DNA of 64,000 nucleotides from the NCBI RefSeq assembly GCF_003123725.1, contig NZ_QETA01000005.1, positions 62,001 through 126,000 of the forward strand. Direction: 5' to 3'. This document shows positions 54,720-64,000 of this stretch, piece by piece (within the stretch, counting starts at the first letter, position 1; each line of letters opens with the position of its first letter). The position numbers were made by a program, and so were the translations under genes. The stretch comes from Corticimicrobacter populi (GTDB lineage Bacteria; Pseudomonadota; Gammaproteobacteria; Burkholderiales; Burkholderiaceae_B). The notes beneath the pieces were generated by a model, which saw only the letters and a list, made by a program, of their open reading frames with translations, was not told the origin of the DNA and made no database searches.

Positions 54720-55927
54720 GCCGACGTGTTGTCATTACGGCAATCGGGCTGGCCAGCCCGGTCGGCGATACTCCTGATGCCTGCTTTGATGCCTTGATTG
54801 CCGGAGCCTGCGGGGTGACGCCGCATCCCGACCCTGCCATCGGCCGGGATGTCGGCTATGTGCGTGGCGACATGACCGTGAATTTGCCCGGTAACCAGGC
54901 CATCATGCTGGATCGTGTCTCTCATCTGGCGCTGTATGTCGCAAAACAGGCGCTCGAGGCTGGCCGGCTTGGCACAGAGCAGCAGGCGGAGTGCGGAGTG
55001 TTTGTCGGCACAGGTATCGGTGGGGTATCCACGCTCTGCGATGCCGTGGGTGCCTTTCATGACAAGATTCCGCGTCGTGCCCAGTTGGTGATCCCTGCCG
55101 TGATGCCCAATGCGCCGGCGGCACATATCGCCCAGCACATGACGTCCACCCAGGAAGCCCAGACCTATGCAACGGCCTGTACGGCAGGTGCGGTCGCGAT
55201 TGGCGAGGCATTCCGGCGCATTCGTGATGGCTATCTCGATGTGGCGCTGGCGGGAGGTACCGAGGCCATGCTGCGCCCTGAGCTGATGCAGGCCTGGGGA
55301 CAATTGCAGGTGCTGTGCCGTGATGCCTCTGCCGAGCCCTATGGCGGTTGCCGCCCGTTCAGCAAGGGGCGGACGGGGTTTGCGCTGGGCGAGGGTGCAG
55401 CCATGCTGTTGCTGGAAACATACGAACATGCCATGGCGCGCGGTGCCACGCCGATTGCGGAAGTGTGTGGCTATGGGGTGAGCAACGACGGCACGCACCC
55501 ATTGCGCCCCAATCCGTCAGGGCAGGCTTTGGCCATTGCCCGGGCCATGCAGCAGGCAGGGCTGGCCCCCGAGGATGTTGGTTATATCAATGCTCATGCG
55601 ACGGGCACCCTGACCGGTGATCGGGTCGAGACCGCCGCCATCCGCCAGGTGTTTGGCCAGGCAGCAGATCGTCTTGCTGTCAGCAGCATCAAGGGAGCCA
55701 TCGGTCATCTGATCGGTGCCGGTGGCGCGGTCGAAACTGCGGTGACCGCACTGGCGCTGCAACGGCAGGTCTTGCCGCCCACGCTGCGTTTCGAGGGGGG
55801 CGATCCACAGTGTGATCTGGATTACGTGCCGAACCAGGCCCGGCGTGTGGAGGGGCTGTCTGTTGCCCTGAGTCATTCGTTTGGAATGGGCGGAAACAAT
55901 GCGGTGCTGGCGTTGAGGGGGGTGTAG
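54716..55927 (+). CDS. beta-ketoacyl-ACP synthase (KAS II-type)
   Basis: 403-residue thiolase-fold condensing enzyme. The catalytic triad appears complete: Cys155 (YATACTAGA), His294 (NAHATGT) and His331 (AIGHLIGAGG), with Lys326 in SSIKGAIGH. Length and spacing match FabF-type enzymes, but the partner ACP is the dedicated one upstream and no other fatty-acid genes (fabD, fabG, fabZ) are near. This looks like an accessory two-protein unit, not the housekeeping fatty-acid synthase. No clear terminator follows. Confidence 0.9.
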   Translation: MSRRVVITAIGLASPVGDTPDACFDALIAGACGVTPHPDPAIGRDVGYVRGDMTVNLPGNQAIMLDRVSHLALYVAKQALEAGRLGTEQQAECGVFVGTGIGGVSTLCDAVGAFHDKIPRRAQLVIPAVMPNAPAAHIAQHMTSTQEAQTYATACTAGAVAIGEAFRRIRDGYLDVALAGGTEAMLRPELMQAWGQLQVLCRDASAEPYGGCRPFSKGRTGFALGEGAAMLLLETYEHAMARGATPIAEVCGYGVSNDGTHPLRPNPSGQALAIARAMQQAGLAPEDVGYINAHATGTLTGDRVETAAIRQVFGQAADRLAVSSIKGAIGHLIGAGGAVETAVTALALQRQVLPPTLRFEGGDPQCDLDYVPNQARRVEGLSVALSHSFGMGGNNAVLALRGV

Positions 55928-56001
55928 GGTTGCAGCGCGCAGGTATCTGAGAAAAAGAGTCGCGCCGTCAGATTGTCACATCTAATGGATGTTTTTTGAC
56001 A

Positions 56002-56052
56002 GTAGGCTGCTGCCAGTCAGCCTACAATTGAAGATTGCTCAATCTTCAATTG
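56002..56052. promoter_or_regulatory. two abutting inverted repeats upstream of galU
   Basis: First repeat: GTAGGCTG (56002-56009) / CAGCCTAC (56018-56025). Second: a perfect 13-base arm CAATTGAAGATTG (56025-56037) / CAATCTTCAATTG (56040-56052) with a 2-base centre, ending 12 bases before the galU ATG. A TTGACA (-35-like) sits at 55996-56001, with TACAAT at 56023-56028, although the spacing (21) is long. It could be an operator or a 5'-leader structure over the ribosome site. Confidence 0.6.
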
Positions 56053-56064
56053 CATCCTATCTCT

Positions 56065-56904
56065 ATGAAACCCATCCGCAAGGCCGTGTTTCCCGTCGCA
56101 GGGCTGGGTACCCGTTTCCTGCCTGCCACCAAGGCCATGCCCAAGGAAATGCTGCCGGTCATCGATAAACCGCTGATCCAATATGCGGTTGAAGAGGCTG
56201 TCAGGGCCGGCATTACGGATCTGATCTTTGTGACCGGGCGCAACAAGCGTGCCATTGAAGATCACTTTGACCGCATTCCTGAACTCGAAGCCGAGCTTGA
56301 GGCCAAGGGCAAGGATGCGTTGCTCGACTGTGTCCGCAATATTCTTCCTGCCCACGTCAACTGTATCTATACACGCCAGCCATCACCACTTGGCCTGGGG
56401 CATGCGGTGCTGTGCGCGGCACCGATTGTCGGAAATGAGCCGTTCGCCGTTCTTCTGGCTGATGATTTATTGGATGCTGATGTATCAGTCACACAGCAAT
56501 TGATTGATGCTGCGCATCGTCATGGTGGCAGCATGCTGGCGATCCATGATGTACCGGCAGACCAGACTGGTAAATATGGAATTGTTGCTGGCTCCCGTGC
56601 CGCGTCGGATTGTCTCAAGGTAGAGCGAATAGTTGAAAAGCCAGTGCCGGAAAAGGCACCATCTACGCTTGGTGTCGTTGGGCGTTATGTGTTGGATTCG
56701 GCCATTTTCGAATGTCTGAGGGAAACGCAGGCCGGCGTGGGTGGAGAGATTCAGTTAACAGATGGGATTGAGCGGCTTATGCGATTACAGCCTGTGTTCG
56801 GCTATCAGTATGCCGGTACACGCTATGATTGTGGAAGCAAAGAGGGGATGTTTCGGGCAATTGTTGATCTTGGATTTAAATATCACAATTTAGACCATTT
56901 GTGA
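56065..56904 (+). CDS. galU: UTP-glucose-1-phosphate uridylyltransferase
   Basis: 279 residues making UDP-glucose, a precursor for LPS, capsule and other glycans. N-terminal nucleotidyltransferase motif [16 protein letters not shown] and [14 protein letters not shown] are canonical. ATG 56065 gives [13 protein letters not shown]; a longer TTG-type start at 56035 would pass through the inverted repeat and is unlikely. Visible shift to more AT-rich codons in its 3' third, then a gene-free stretch. Confidence 0.95.
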   Translation: MKPIRKAVFPVAGLGTRFLPATKAMPKEMLPVIDKPLIQYAVEEAVRAGITDLIFVTGRNKRAIEDHFDRIPELEAELEAKGKDALLDCVRNILPAHVNCIYTRQPSPLGLGHAVLCAAPIVGNEPFAVLLADDLLDADVSVTQQLIDAAHRHGGSMLAIHDVPADQTGKYGIVAGSRAASDCLKVERIVEKPVPEKAPSTLGVVGRYVLDSAIFECLRETQAGVGGEIQLTDGIERLMRLQPVFGYQYAGTRYDCGSKEGMFRAIVDLGFKYHNLDHL

Positions 56905-58416
<1,512 letters not shown>

Positions 58417-58444
58417 TGGCGATAAATACCTGACTTCGCCATTC

Positions 58445-60280
58445 ATGTGCGCACATACTGTTCGCCCGGATTTCCGGCAGGATATACAAGGACTACGGGC
58501 TGTTGCCGTATTGGCCGTGATGGTTTTTCACGCCAATGGATCGTGGTTACCTGCCGGTTTCATTGGTGTTGATATATTTTTTGTCATTTCGGGTTTCATT
58601 GTCTCCAGGCTCATCCTGGGCCGGCAGGGGCATTTTGATTGGCGCGGATTCTTCCTGGGGCGACTCAGGAGGATCGTGCCGGCTTACCTGTTCATGCTGG
58701 CTGTTGTTGCTTTGATTGCTGTTATCCTGTTGACTCCTCAGGATTTCAATTTTTTCAGTGCCAGTCTGAAAAATGCATTGCTCTTCAATAGCAATAATTA
58801 TTTTGCGAGCTTCGGAAATTATTTTTCTCCAAGCGCATATGAGCTTCCGTTGCTGCATACGTGGTCCCTGGCGATCGAAATGCAGTTCTATCTGGTACTG
58901 CCTTTGCTATTGGTTTTACTTCCACGTGCCGCATTGCGGTATGTCGTGCTTGTGCTCATTGTCGCCGCTATCGGGTGGTCGGAATATCAGAGCGGCAATC
59001 ATGACTCCATGTATTTTTCCTTTCTGGCCCGCTCTGCGGAGTTCGGTTTCGGAATCTTGCTGGCTGCCTATCCTCTGCCACCCCTGTCTAGACTGCAAGC
59101 TGAGGCAGCCAGCATTTCCGGCGCAGCGCTGCTGTTGCTAGGTGTCTTTTTTATCCCCGAAACAAATTTTCCGGGCGTATGGGTGTTGTTGCCATGCATG
59201 GGCACCCTTCTGATTATCGCTGCACGTGATGCAAGCTTGAATCGAATGCTTTCAAGTCGCTGTATGGTGGGTATAGGGGCCATCTCTTACTCGTTGTATC
59301 TCTGGCATTGGCCGATTCTGGCATTTATGCGTTACTACATTCAGCAATACGAATTGAGTATCACCTGGTTGCTGGTCTATGTTGTGTCAGCGCTTGGATT
59401 GGCTGTTTTTTCCTATCTTTGCATTGAAAAATTTTTCAGGCGACATGGTAACGACAGAGTATTCCTTGGAGGGCTGCTGGTTACGCTTGCGGTTGTCGCT
59501 GGTTTTCAAGTTCAGAGTGTGGGCCTGAATGCGGGAGTTGTCGTTCCTTTGCCCGTAGAGCGTACCCGTTATGCAGATAGTGCCAAGATTTGCCATGGTC
59601 AAGTGGTTGGTGATTGTCTGCAGGGCGATGTCAAAGAACAGCCTTGGGCACTGGTCATTGGGGATTCGCATGCGGCACAATTGAATCTTGCCTTTGATGC
59701 GTTGGGTAGGACTCGACACCAATCCTTCAAGTTGGTGACAGGTAGCAGTTGTGTGCCCATAGATCATTTTGATGTCGATCGCTTGCCGGCATGGGCTCGA
59801 CAGGCATGCATGGATCAGATTGCCTATGCTAGAGCGCTGGTTGCCTCTAGCGACATCATAATACTGGCAGCCATGTGGCAATACCAGATGGAAAGCCCGG
59901 ACTTTATCCTGGCATTGGAAGGGTTTTTGTCCGCGATGCAGTTGCGAGGGGCTCGCGTTATTGTGCTTGGGCAGGTGCCGATGCTGGATTCGAATGTGAT
60001 TCGTATGCATCGCTTTGCCGAGTTGGGGCTGCCCCCAGGTCATGTTCGTCTGCTGTCGACTGTCGATAGCGACAATGCAGTCAAGGCAATTGTAGAAAAG
60101 TATGGAAATGCAGTATTCGTTGACGTTGCTGGCCTTGATCTATTGCGGACGCCTCCCTTCTATAAAGAGAGCATGATTTATATGGACAGCCATCACTTGA
60201 ACGAAGTTGGTGCGCACGAGTACGCGCGAGAGTTGGAAAATATATTGACCAGCCTGTCCGTTAATACAGGCAAAAAATAG
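58445..60280 (+). CDS. OafA/YrhL-type acyltransferase with SGNH domain
   Basis: 611 residues. The N-terminal acyltransferase-3 domain (about 10-345) has RQDIQGLRAVAVLAVMVFHA with the catalytic His and about ten membrane helices; the C-terminal domain (about 370-605) is an SGNH hydrolase-like fold with ALVIGDSHAAQL and DSHHLNEVGAHEYA carrying the Ser-Asp-His set. Such fusions O-acetylate LPS O-antigen or other glycans. It starts 28 bases after wlbA. Confidence 0.9.
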   Translation: MCAHTVRPDFRQDIQGLRAVAVLAVMVFHANGSWLPAGFIGVDIFFVISGFIVSRLILGRQGHFDWRGFFLGRLRRIVPAYLFMLAVVALIAVILLTPQDFNFFSASLKNALLFNSNNYFASFGNYFSPSAYELPLLHTWSLAIEMQFYLVLPLLLVLLPRAALRYVVLVLIVAAIGWSEYQSGNHDSMYFSFLARSAEFGFGILLAAYPLPPLSRLQAEAASISGAALLLLGVFFIPETNFPGVWVLLPCMGTLLIIAARDASLNRMLSSRCMVGIGAISYSLYLWHWPILAFMRYYIQQYELSITWLLVYVVSALGLAVFSYLCIEKFFRRHGNDRVFLGGLLVTLAVVAGFQVQSVGLNAGVVVPLPVERTRYADSAKICHGQVVGDCLQGDVKEQPWALVIGDSHAAQLNLAFDALGRTRHQSFKLVTGSSCVPIDHFDVDRLPAWARQACMDQIAYARALVASSDIIILAAMWQYQMESPDFILALEGFLSAMQLRGARVIVLGQVPMLDSNVIRMHRFAELGLPPGHVRLLSTVDSDNAVKAIVEKYGNAVFVDVAGLDLLRTPPFYKESMIYMDSHHLNEVGAHEYARELENILTSLSVNTGKK

Positions 60281-60289
60281 GATTTTGTT

Positions 60290-60874
60290 ATGAACTACTC
60301 CCAGCACGAAAGCGCCATTGTTGATGAGGGAGCGCAAATTGGCGATGGTTCCCGTATCTGGCATTTTGTACATGTATGCGGCGGTGCGCGTATCGGCAAG
60401 GGTGTGTCTCTCGGACAGAACGTTTTTGTCGGCAACAAAGTGGTCATAGGTGACCATTGCAAGATTCAGAATAACGTATCTGTTTACGATAATGTCGTAC
60501 TGGAAGAAGGTGTGTTTTGTGGTCCCAGCATGGTTTTCACCAATGTTTACAATCCACGCTCGCTGATCGAGCGTAAGAGTGAGTATCGGGATACCGTAGT
60601 CAGAAAGGGGGCTACGCTGGGGGCCAATTGCACGATTGTGTGTGGCGTAACTGTTGGCGAATATGCCTTTGTGGGGGCAGGCGCAGTGGTCAACAAGGAT
60701 GTGCCGGCCTATGCATTGATGGTAGGGGTGCCTGCCAGGCAAATTGGTTGGATGAGTGAGTACGGCGAACGTCTGGAACTGCCCTTGACAGGCGAAGAAT
60801 ACGCAGTCTGCCAACATACAGGTGATCGTTATCTTTTGAAGGGTAATTCTCTTCATAAAAAAAATGATGACTGA
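60290..60874 (+). CDS. wlbB: sugar-nucleotide N-acetyltransferase (WlbB/WbpD-like)
   Basis: 194 residues, hexapeptide-repeat left-handed beta-helix ([44 protein letters not shown]), with [13 protein letters not shown] loop and [10 protein letters not shown] closing motif as in WbpD/WlbB. It N-acetylates the 3-amino group formed by the WlbC aminotransferase. It starts 9 bases after the acyltransferase gene. Confidence 0.9.
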   Translation: MNYSQHESAIVDEGAQIGDGSRIWHFVHVCGGARIGKGVSLGQNVFVGNKVVIGDHCKIQNNVSVYDNVVLEEGVFCGPSMVFTNVYNPRSLIERKSEYRDTVVRKGATLGANCTIVCGVTVGEYAFVGAGAVVNKDVPAYALMVGVPARQIGWMSEYGERLELPLTGEEYAVCQHTGDRYLLKGNSLHKKNDD

Positions 60875-60888
60875 GATATCTGAGTATT

Positions 60889-62070
60889 ATGAGTAAGAGT
60901 TTTTCCGGGAAAAAATTGTTTGCCTATATTCTGGCGACAGTATTTTTTATTTCATTGTTTTATTTGTTGCGACTTTTTCATGGCGTTGCCGAGGTGTCGC
61001 GAGATGGTAGTCTGCTTTTCTATAATGCTCCGGTTTATGCAAAAAATGAACAGGGTGAGTATCTGGCCTATCTGGATAGTACAGGAAAGAATTGGCTTGA
61101 AGAAATCGGTAGTGGAAAACGGCTGCTGGTTCACGACTATTATGAAGAGGTAAAGGCTTCTGGGGGGTTCTCGGATGACCATGCCGCACCCGCCATTATT
61201 TCCATGGGTGGGAACAGGATTCTGTATGCTACGGCATACCACGGTACCGACATGCACTTGTATGTGATAGATGATATGAGTATGGATGGGGCTGAACATA
61301 CAATTTTGAAAGGAAGCTATACATATCCTGCCTTGTTTGATATTAAGGGGGAAATCATTCTTTTTTCCAGGGAGCAGCCGGCAGGGAAAATGGGTGGCGA
61401 TCTTGTGGCCTATCGAGCATCCGATGGTTTTTCTGAAAAAAGAATATTGATGGAGTCGAGAGACGGTGAAGTTGTCTATGCTGCAATTCCGTTCATTGCT
61501 GATGATGAAATGCTTGTGGCGTATGCCTTGCATCGATATAGCGATCAAAGCATGCGTGATTTCCATGTCGCATCGTTTGGCCTGAAGACATGGGAAAAAA
61601 AGTGGGAGTGCGACTTGGGTTACTTGGTAGAAGGTGCTTTTTACAATCGACCTACTGCCATCGCCAAAAAAGATTCACGAATACTGGTGGGCACCAGTTT
61701 TTTTGATGAGGCTGCATTTTTGAAGGCGGAAACAGATGTTTTCAGCCAGGAAAACAAAGTTTTGCTGGTGGAGGGAAGCTCTGAAAGTTGTGCCTCGTTT
61801 CATGTTGTGTATGAAAGGGATGTGGCGGCTCCTTATTACAATACGGATGTAAATATAAATGAAAATCTTGATTTTGTATTTTTCAATGCTGATAGCTATT
61901 ACTCGAATCTGAATCTTGATGGCTGTTTCCTTGATGGGAGAAATATTTATCCAAGAATGGTGGGGCGAAAGATGCTGATTTTTTCAAGGATGAATGGTGC
62001 TCGTTACAACATAAGGAATTTCGATAATTCCCTATATGTCTGTCGCGCAGGAATGATTGATTTTCACTAA
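60889..62070 (+). CDS. orphan membrane-anchored protein in polysaccharide operon
   Basis: 393 residues with one N-terminal membrane helix (about 9-28, LFAYILATVFFISLFYLL) and a long, soluble, presumably periplasmic region rich in short beta-strand patterns (ILYATAYHGTDMHLYVID, IILFSREQP, DLVAYRASDGF), suggesting a beta-propeller-like fold. Several repeats of a 'strand-turn-strand' type recur about every 50 residues. Noticeably AT-rich compared with flanking genes, a sign of transfer. I do not recognise a family. Confidence 0.75.
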   Translation: MSKSFSGKKLFAYILATVFFISLFYLLRLFHGVAEVSRDGSLLFYNAPVYAKNEQGEYLAYLDSTGKNWLEEIGSGKRLLVHDYYEEVKASGGFSDDHAAPAIISMGGNRILYATAYHGTDMHLYVIDDMSMDGAEHTILKGSYTYPALFDIKGEIILFSREQPAGKMGGDLVAYRASDGFSEKRILMESRDGEVVYAAIPFIADDEMLVAYALHRYSDQSMRDFHVASFGLKTWEKKWECDLGYLVEGAFYNRPTAIAKKDSRILVGTSFFDEAAFLKAETDVFSQENKVLLVEGSSESCASFHVVYERDVAAPYYNTDVNINENLDFVFFNADSYYSNLNLDGCFLDGRNIYPRMVGRKMLIFSRMNGARYNIRNFDNSLYVCRAGMIDFH

Positions 62071-62090
62071 TATTTTATTTGGTTCCTTAT

Positions 62091-63191
62091 ATGATTCCGT
62101 TTATGGATTTGGCTGCGCAGCAGCAAAGAATAAAACATAAGATCGACAAAAATATTCAGGCAGTACTGGCGCACGGACAGTACATTCTGGGCCCCGAGGT
62201 TGCCGAGCTGGAGGAGCGGCTTGCTGATTATGTCGGAGCAAAGTATTGCATCAGTTGCGCAAACGGGACTGATGCCTTGCAGATTGCACAGATGGCGTTG
62301 GGTATCGGCCCGGGGGATGAGGTCATCACCCCAGGATTTACATACATCGCTACTGCGGAGACGGTAGCGCTGCTGGGGGCCAAACCTGTCTATGTCGATA
62401 TTGACCCAAGAACCTACAACCTGGACCCAGCCTTGCTGGAGGCTGCAATTACGCCTCGCACCAAGGCTATCATTCCCGTTTCGCTGTATGGACAGTGCGC
62501 TGACTTTGACGCCATCAATGCGGTAGCGGCCAGACACGGAATCCCCGTGATAGAGGATGCAGCACAAAGTCTTGGTGCTGTCTACAAAGGCAGAAAATCC
62601 TGCAATCTCAGCGAAATCGCATGCACTAGTTTTTTCCCCAGCAAGCCGTTGGGAGGCTATGGGGATGGTGGTGCCATCTTCACAAATGATGAAACCCTTG
62701 CCAAGGTGATTCGTCAGATCGCCCGACATGGACAGGATCGGCGCTACCATCACATACGTGTCGGCGTGAATAGTCGCCTGGACACCTTGCAGGCAGCGAT
62801 ATTGCTGCCCAAGCTGGAAATTCTGGACGATGAGATTCGGCTGCGCCAAGAGGTGGCCGCCAGGTATGATGCCGGACTGTTGGCCATGGGGATCACTTCG
62901 GGGCCACAGGTGATGGCTGAGCAAGTCAGCGTCTATGCACAATATACGATTCAGGTGGATGATCGTCCCGGTGTGCAGAAGAAGCTGCAGGAAGCGGGAG
63001 TGCCGACAGCCGTGCATTACCCTATCCCGCTTAATAAGCAGCCTGCAGTTCAGGATGCCGCGGTCGTGCTGGCTGTTGGTGATGCAGTCGCAGAACGGGT
63101 GATTAGCTTGCCGATGGGACCTTACCTTGGGCCAGAAGATCAGACAATTGTGCTGCAGGCTTTGAGGGCTGCACTACCTTCAGGTATTTGA
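62091..63191 (+). CDS. wlbC: PLP-dependent sugar aminotransferase (WlbC/DegT family)
   Basis: 366 residues. The PLP lysine is in SFFPSKPLGGYGDGGA; other motifs are SCANGTDALQIAQMALGIGPGDEV and EDAAQSLGA. It transaminates the 3-keto sugar nucleotide made by WlbA. ATG 62091 is chosen; TTG 62079 is possible. Its order, after the orphan gene and before a flippase, places it inside one operon. Confidence 0.9.
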   Translation: MIPFMDLAAQQQRIKHKIDKNIQAVLAHGQYILGPEVAELEERLADYVGAKYCISCANGTDALQIAQMALGIGPGDEVITPGFTYIATAETVALLGAKPVYVDIDPRTYNLDPALLEAAITPRTKAIIPVSLYGQCADFDAINAVAARHGIPVIEDAAQSLGAVYKGRKSCNLSEIACTSFFPSKPLGGYGDGGAIFTNDETLAKVIRQIARHGQDRRYHHIRVGVNSRLDTLQAAILLPKLEILDDEIRLRQEVAARYDAGLLAMGITSGPQVMAEQVSVYAQYTIQVDDRPGVQKKLQEAGVPTAVHYPIPLNKQPAVQDAAVVLAVGDAVAERVISLPMGPYLGPEDQTIVLQALRAALPSGI

Positions 63192-63210
63192 ACAGGTCAT
63201 TGGTGATCTC

Positions 63211-64000
63211 ATGAGCAGTTACTGGCGCAGTGTAACTTCAGTTTTCATGGGTACACTGATGGCCCAAATGATTCCCATCGTGGGTTCGTTGGTTATCGCA
63301 CGCCAGTATTTGCCTGACGAATTTGGTGCGTTCTCTGTCTGGCTTGGAGTTGTGACCTTTCTGAGTGTTGTTCTCACGGCACGCTTTGAGACGGCATTGG
63401 CGCTTGAAGATGATGGTAATCCACGACAACAGGCAGTTCTGGCTGCCTTGATTGTGACTTTGATGTTGACAATGGCTTCGGCGTTGATTGTTGGGGCCAT
63501 TGCATTTCTGATGCCGGCATGGTTGGGAGAGTTTTCACTTCTGTCTGTATTGCTTTTGGTTCCGGCGGCTTTGGCTTTGTCTGTTTCCCAAATATGGCAG
63601 TCTTGGGCCGCTGCAGAAGGTAGCTATGCATTTTTATCAATTATGCGTATCGTGCAAGCCGCAGGGATCACCTTGCTTCAAATTTCTGCAGGTATGTTCC
63701 TTGCCACAAGTGATGCTTTGGTTGGGGCTTATGCTATTGGAGTGATGCTGGGCGGGTTGATATCGGCGAAACTGATGCCCTTTAAGGTTTCGTTGAAATG
63801 GCAGCATCTCTGGCCGGCAAGTAAAAAATTCTGGGTGCGTCAGAAAAAGTTTCCGATGTTTTCTTTGCCGGCTGATGCAATTAGTGCGGCGTCAGCACAG
63901 TTGCCTGTTGTGATAGTCGCAGCAAGATTTGGCACAGAGACGGCTGGTTTGTTGGCAATGACCTTTCGAATACTGGGTGCACCAATCGGACTTTTGGGAA
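63211..64000 (+). CDS. Wzx-type polysaccharide flippase (5' part; runs off window)
   Basis: 263 codons from ATG 63211 are visible, beginning MSSYWRSVTSVFMGTLMAQM, with about seven hydrophobic helices and the family words SLVIARQYLPDEFGAFSV and TARFETALALEDD. MOP/MATE-superfamily oligosaccharide translocase moving lipid-linked repeat units across the inner membrane. GGTGAT lies six bases before the start. The 3' end is outside the window. Confidence 0.85.
   Translation, partial: MSSYWRSVTSVFMGTLMAQMIPIVGSLVIARQYLPDEFGAFSVWLGVVTFLSVVLTARFETALALEDDGNPRQQAVLAALIVTLMLTMASALIVGAIAFLMPAWLGEFSLLSVLLLVPAALALSVSQIWQSWAAAEGSYAFLSIMRIVQAAGITLLQISAGMFLATSDALVGAYAIGVMLGGLISAKLMPFKVSLKWQHLWPASKKFWVRQKKFPMFSLPADAISAASAQLPVVIVAARFGTETAGLLAMTFRILGAPIGLLG

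Overview
The window is a piece of a Burkholderiales chromosome, most likely Alcaligenaceae-like. The evidence is gene order: argS / SPOR protein / dsbA; petA-petB-petC-sspA-sspB; Nif3 next to a DegS-type protease; hisBHAFIE-hinT-tatABC; and a Bordetella-type wlb sugar locus. Base composition is GC-rich to about 56.9 kb and then falls visibly in the polysaccharide region. The species cannot be named from the sequence alone.

Layout. 1-2.2 kb: an MlaF-type ABC ATPase (cut by the window edge) and a membrane antiporter. 2.3-9.4 kb: dsbA, a SPOR protein, argS, and a 1257-residue exported Rhs protein with a DUF2235 (Tle1-type lipase) C-terminus. 9.4-15.4 kb: a DUF1840 protein, tRNA-Thr, an XRE regulator divergent across a long palindrome from a PAS-PAS-GGDEF diguanylate cyclase, an IgaA-like membrane protein, and a second GGDEF protein. 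15.4-24.3 kb: sspBA, the bc1 complex, mscL, Nif3, a DegS-like protease, tatCBA and hinT. 24.3-33 kb: the his cluster, a SafE/TauE exporter with a divergent TetR regulator, nspC and a carboxynorspermidine-synthase-type dehydrogenase, and a TRIC-type protein. 33-36.7 kb: a DUF481/DUF4153 pair and an isolated rfbB.

36.8-55.9 kb is the most distinctive region. A leftward operon encodes an RcsB-like regulator, an unannotated 69-residue protein, a hybrid kinase with receiver and HPt domains, a second RcsB-like regulator, a hybrid kinase without HPt, and a receiver-EAL c-di-GMP phosphodiesterase. Divergent from it are a mini-fimbrillin, an amino-acid permease, an orphan gene, and a complete chaperone-usher fimbrial operon (two subunits, chaperone, usher, two-domain tip adhesin), followed by an acyl-carrier-protein/ketosynthase pair. 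The layout resembles the PvrSR/RcsCB-CupD and RocSAR-Cup systems of Pseudomonas aeruginosa and the Bvg/fim logic of Bordetella. The IgaA-like protein and the two cyclases at 10-15 kb could belong to the same c-di-GMP/Rcs-like circuit, but that is inference.

56-64 kb: galU behind two nested inverted repeats, a 567-base AT-rich leader ending in a terminator-like hairpin, and a surface-polysaccharide operon (wlbA, OafA-type acyltransferase, wlbB, an orphan membrane-anchored protein, wlbC, start of a Wzx flippase) that runs off the end.
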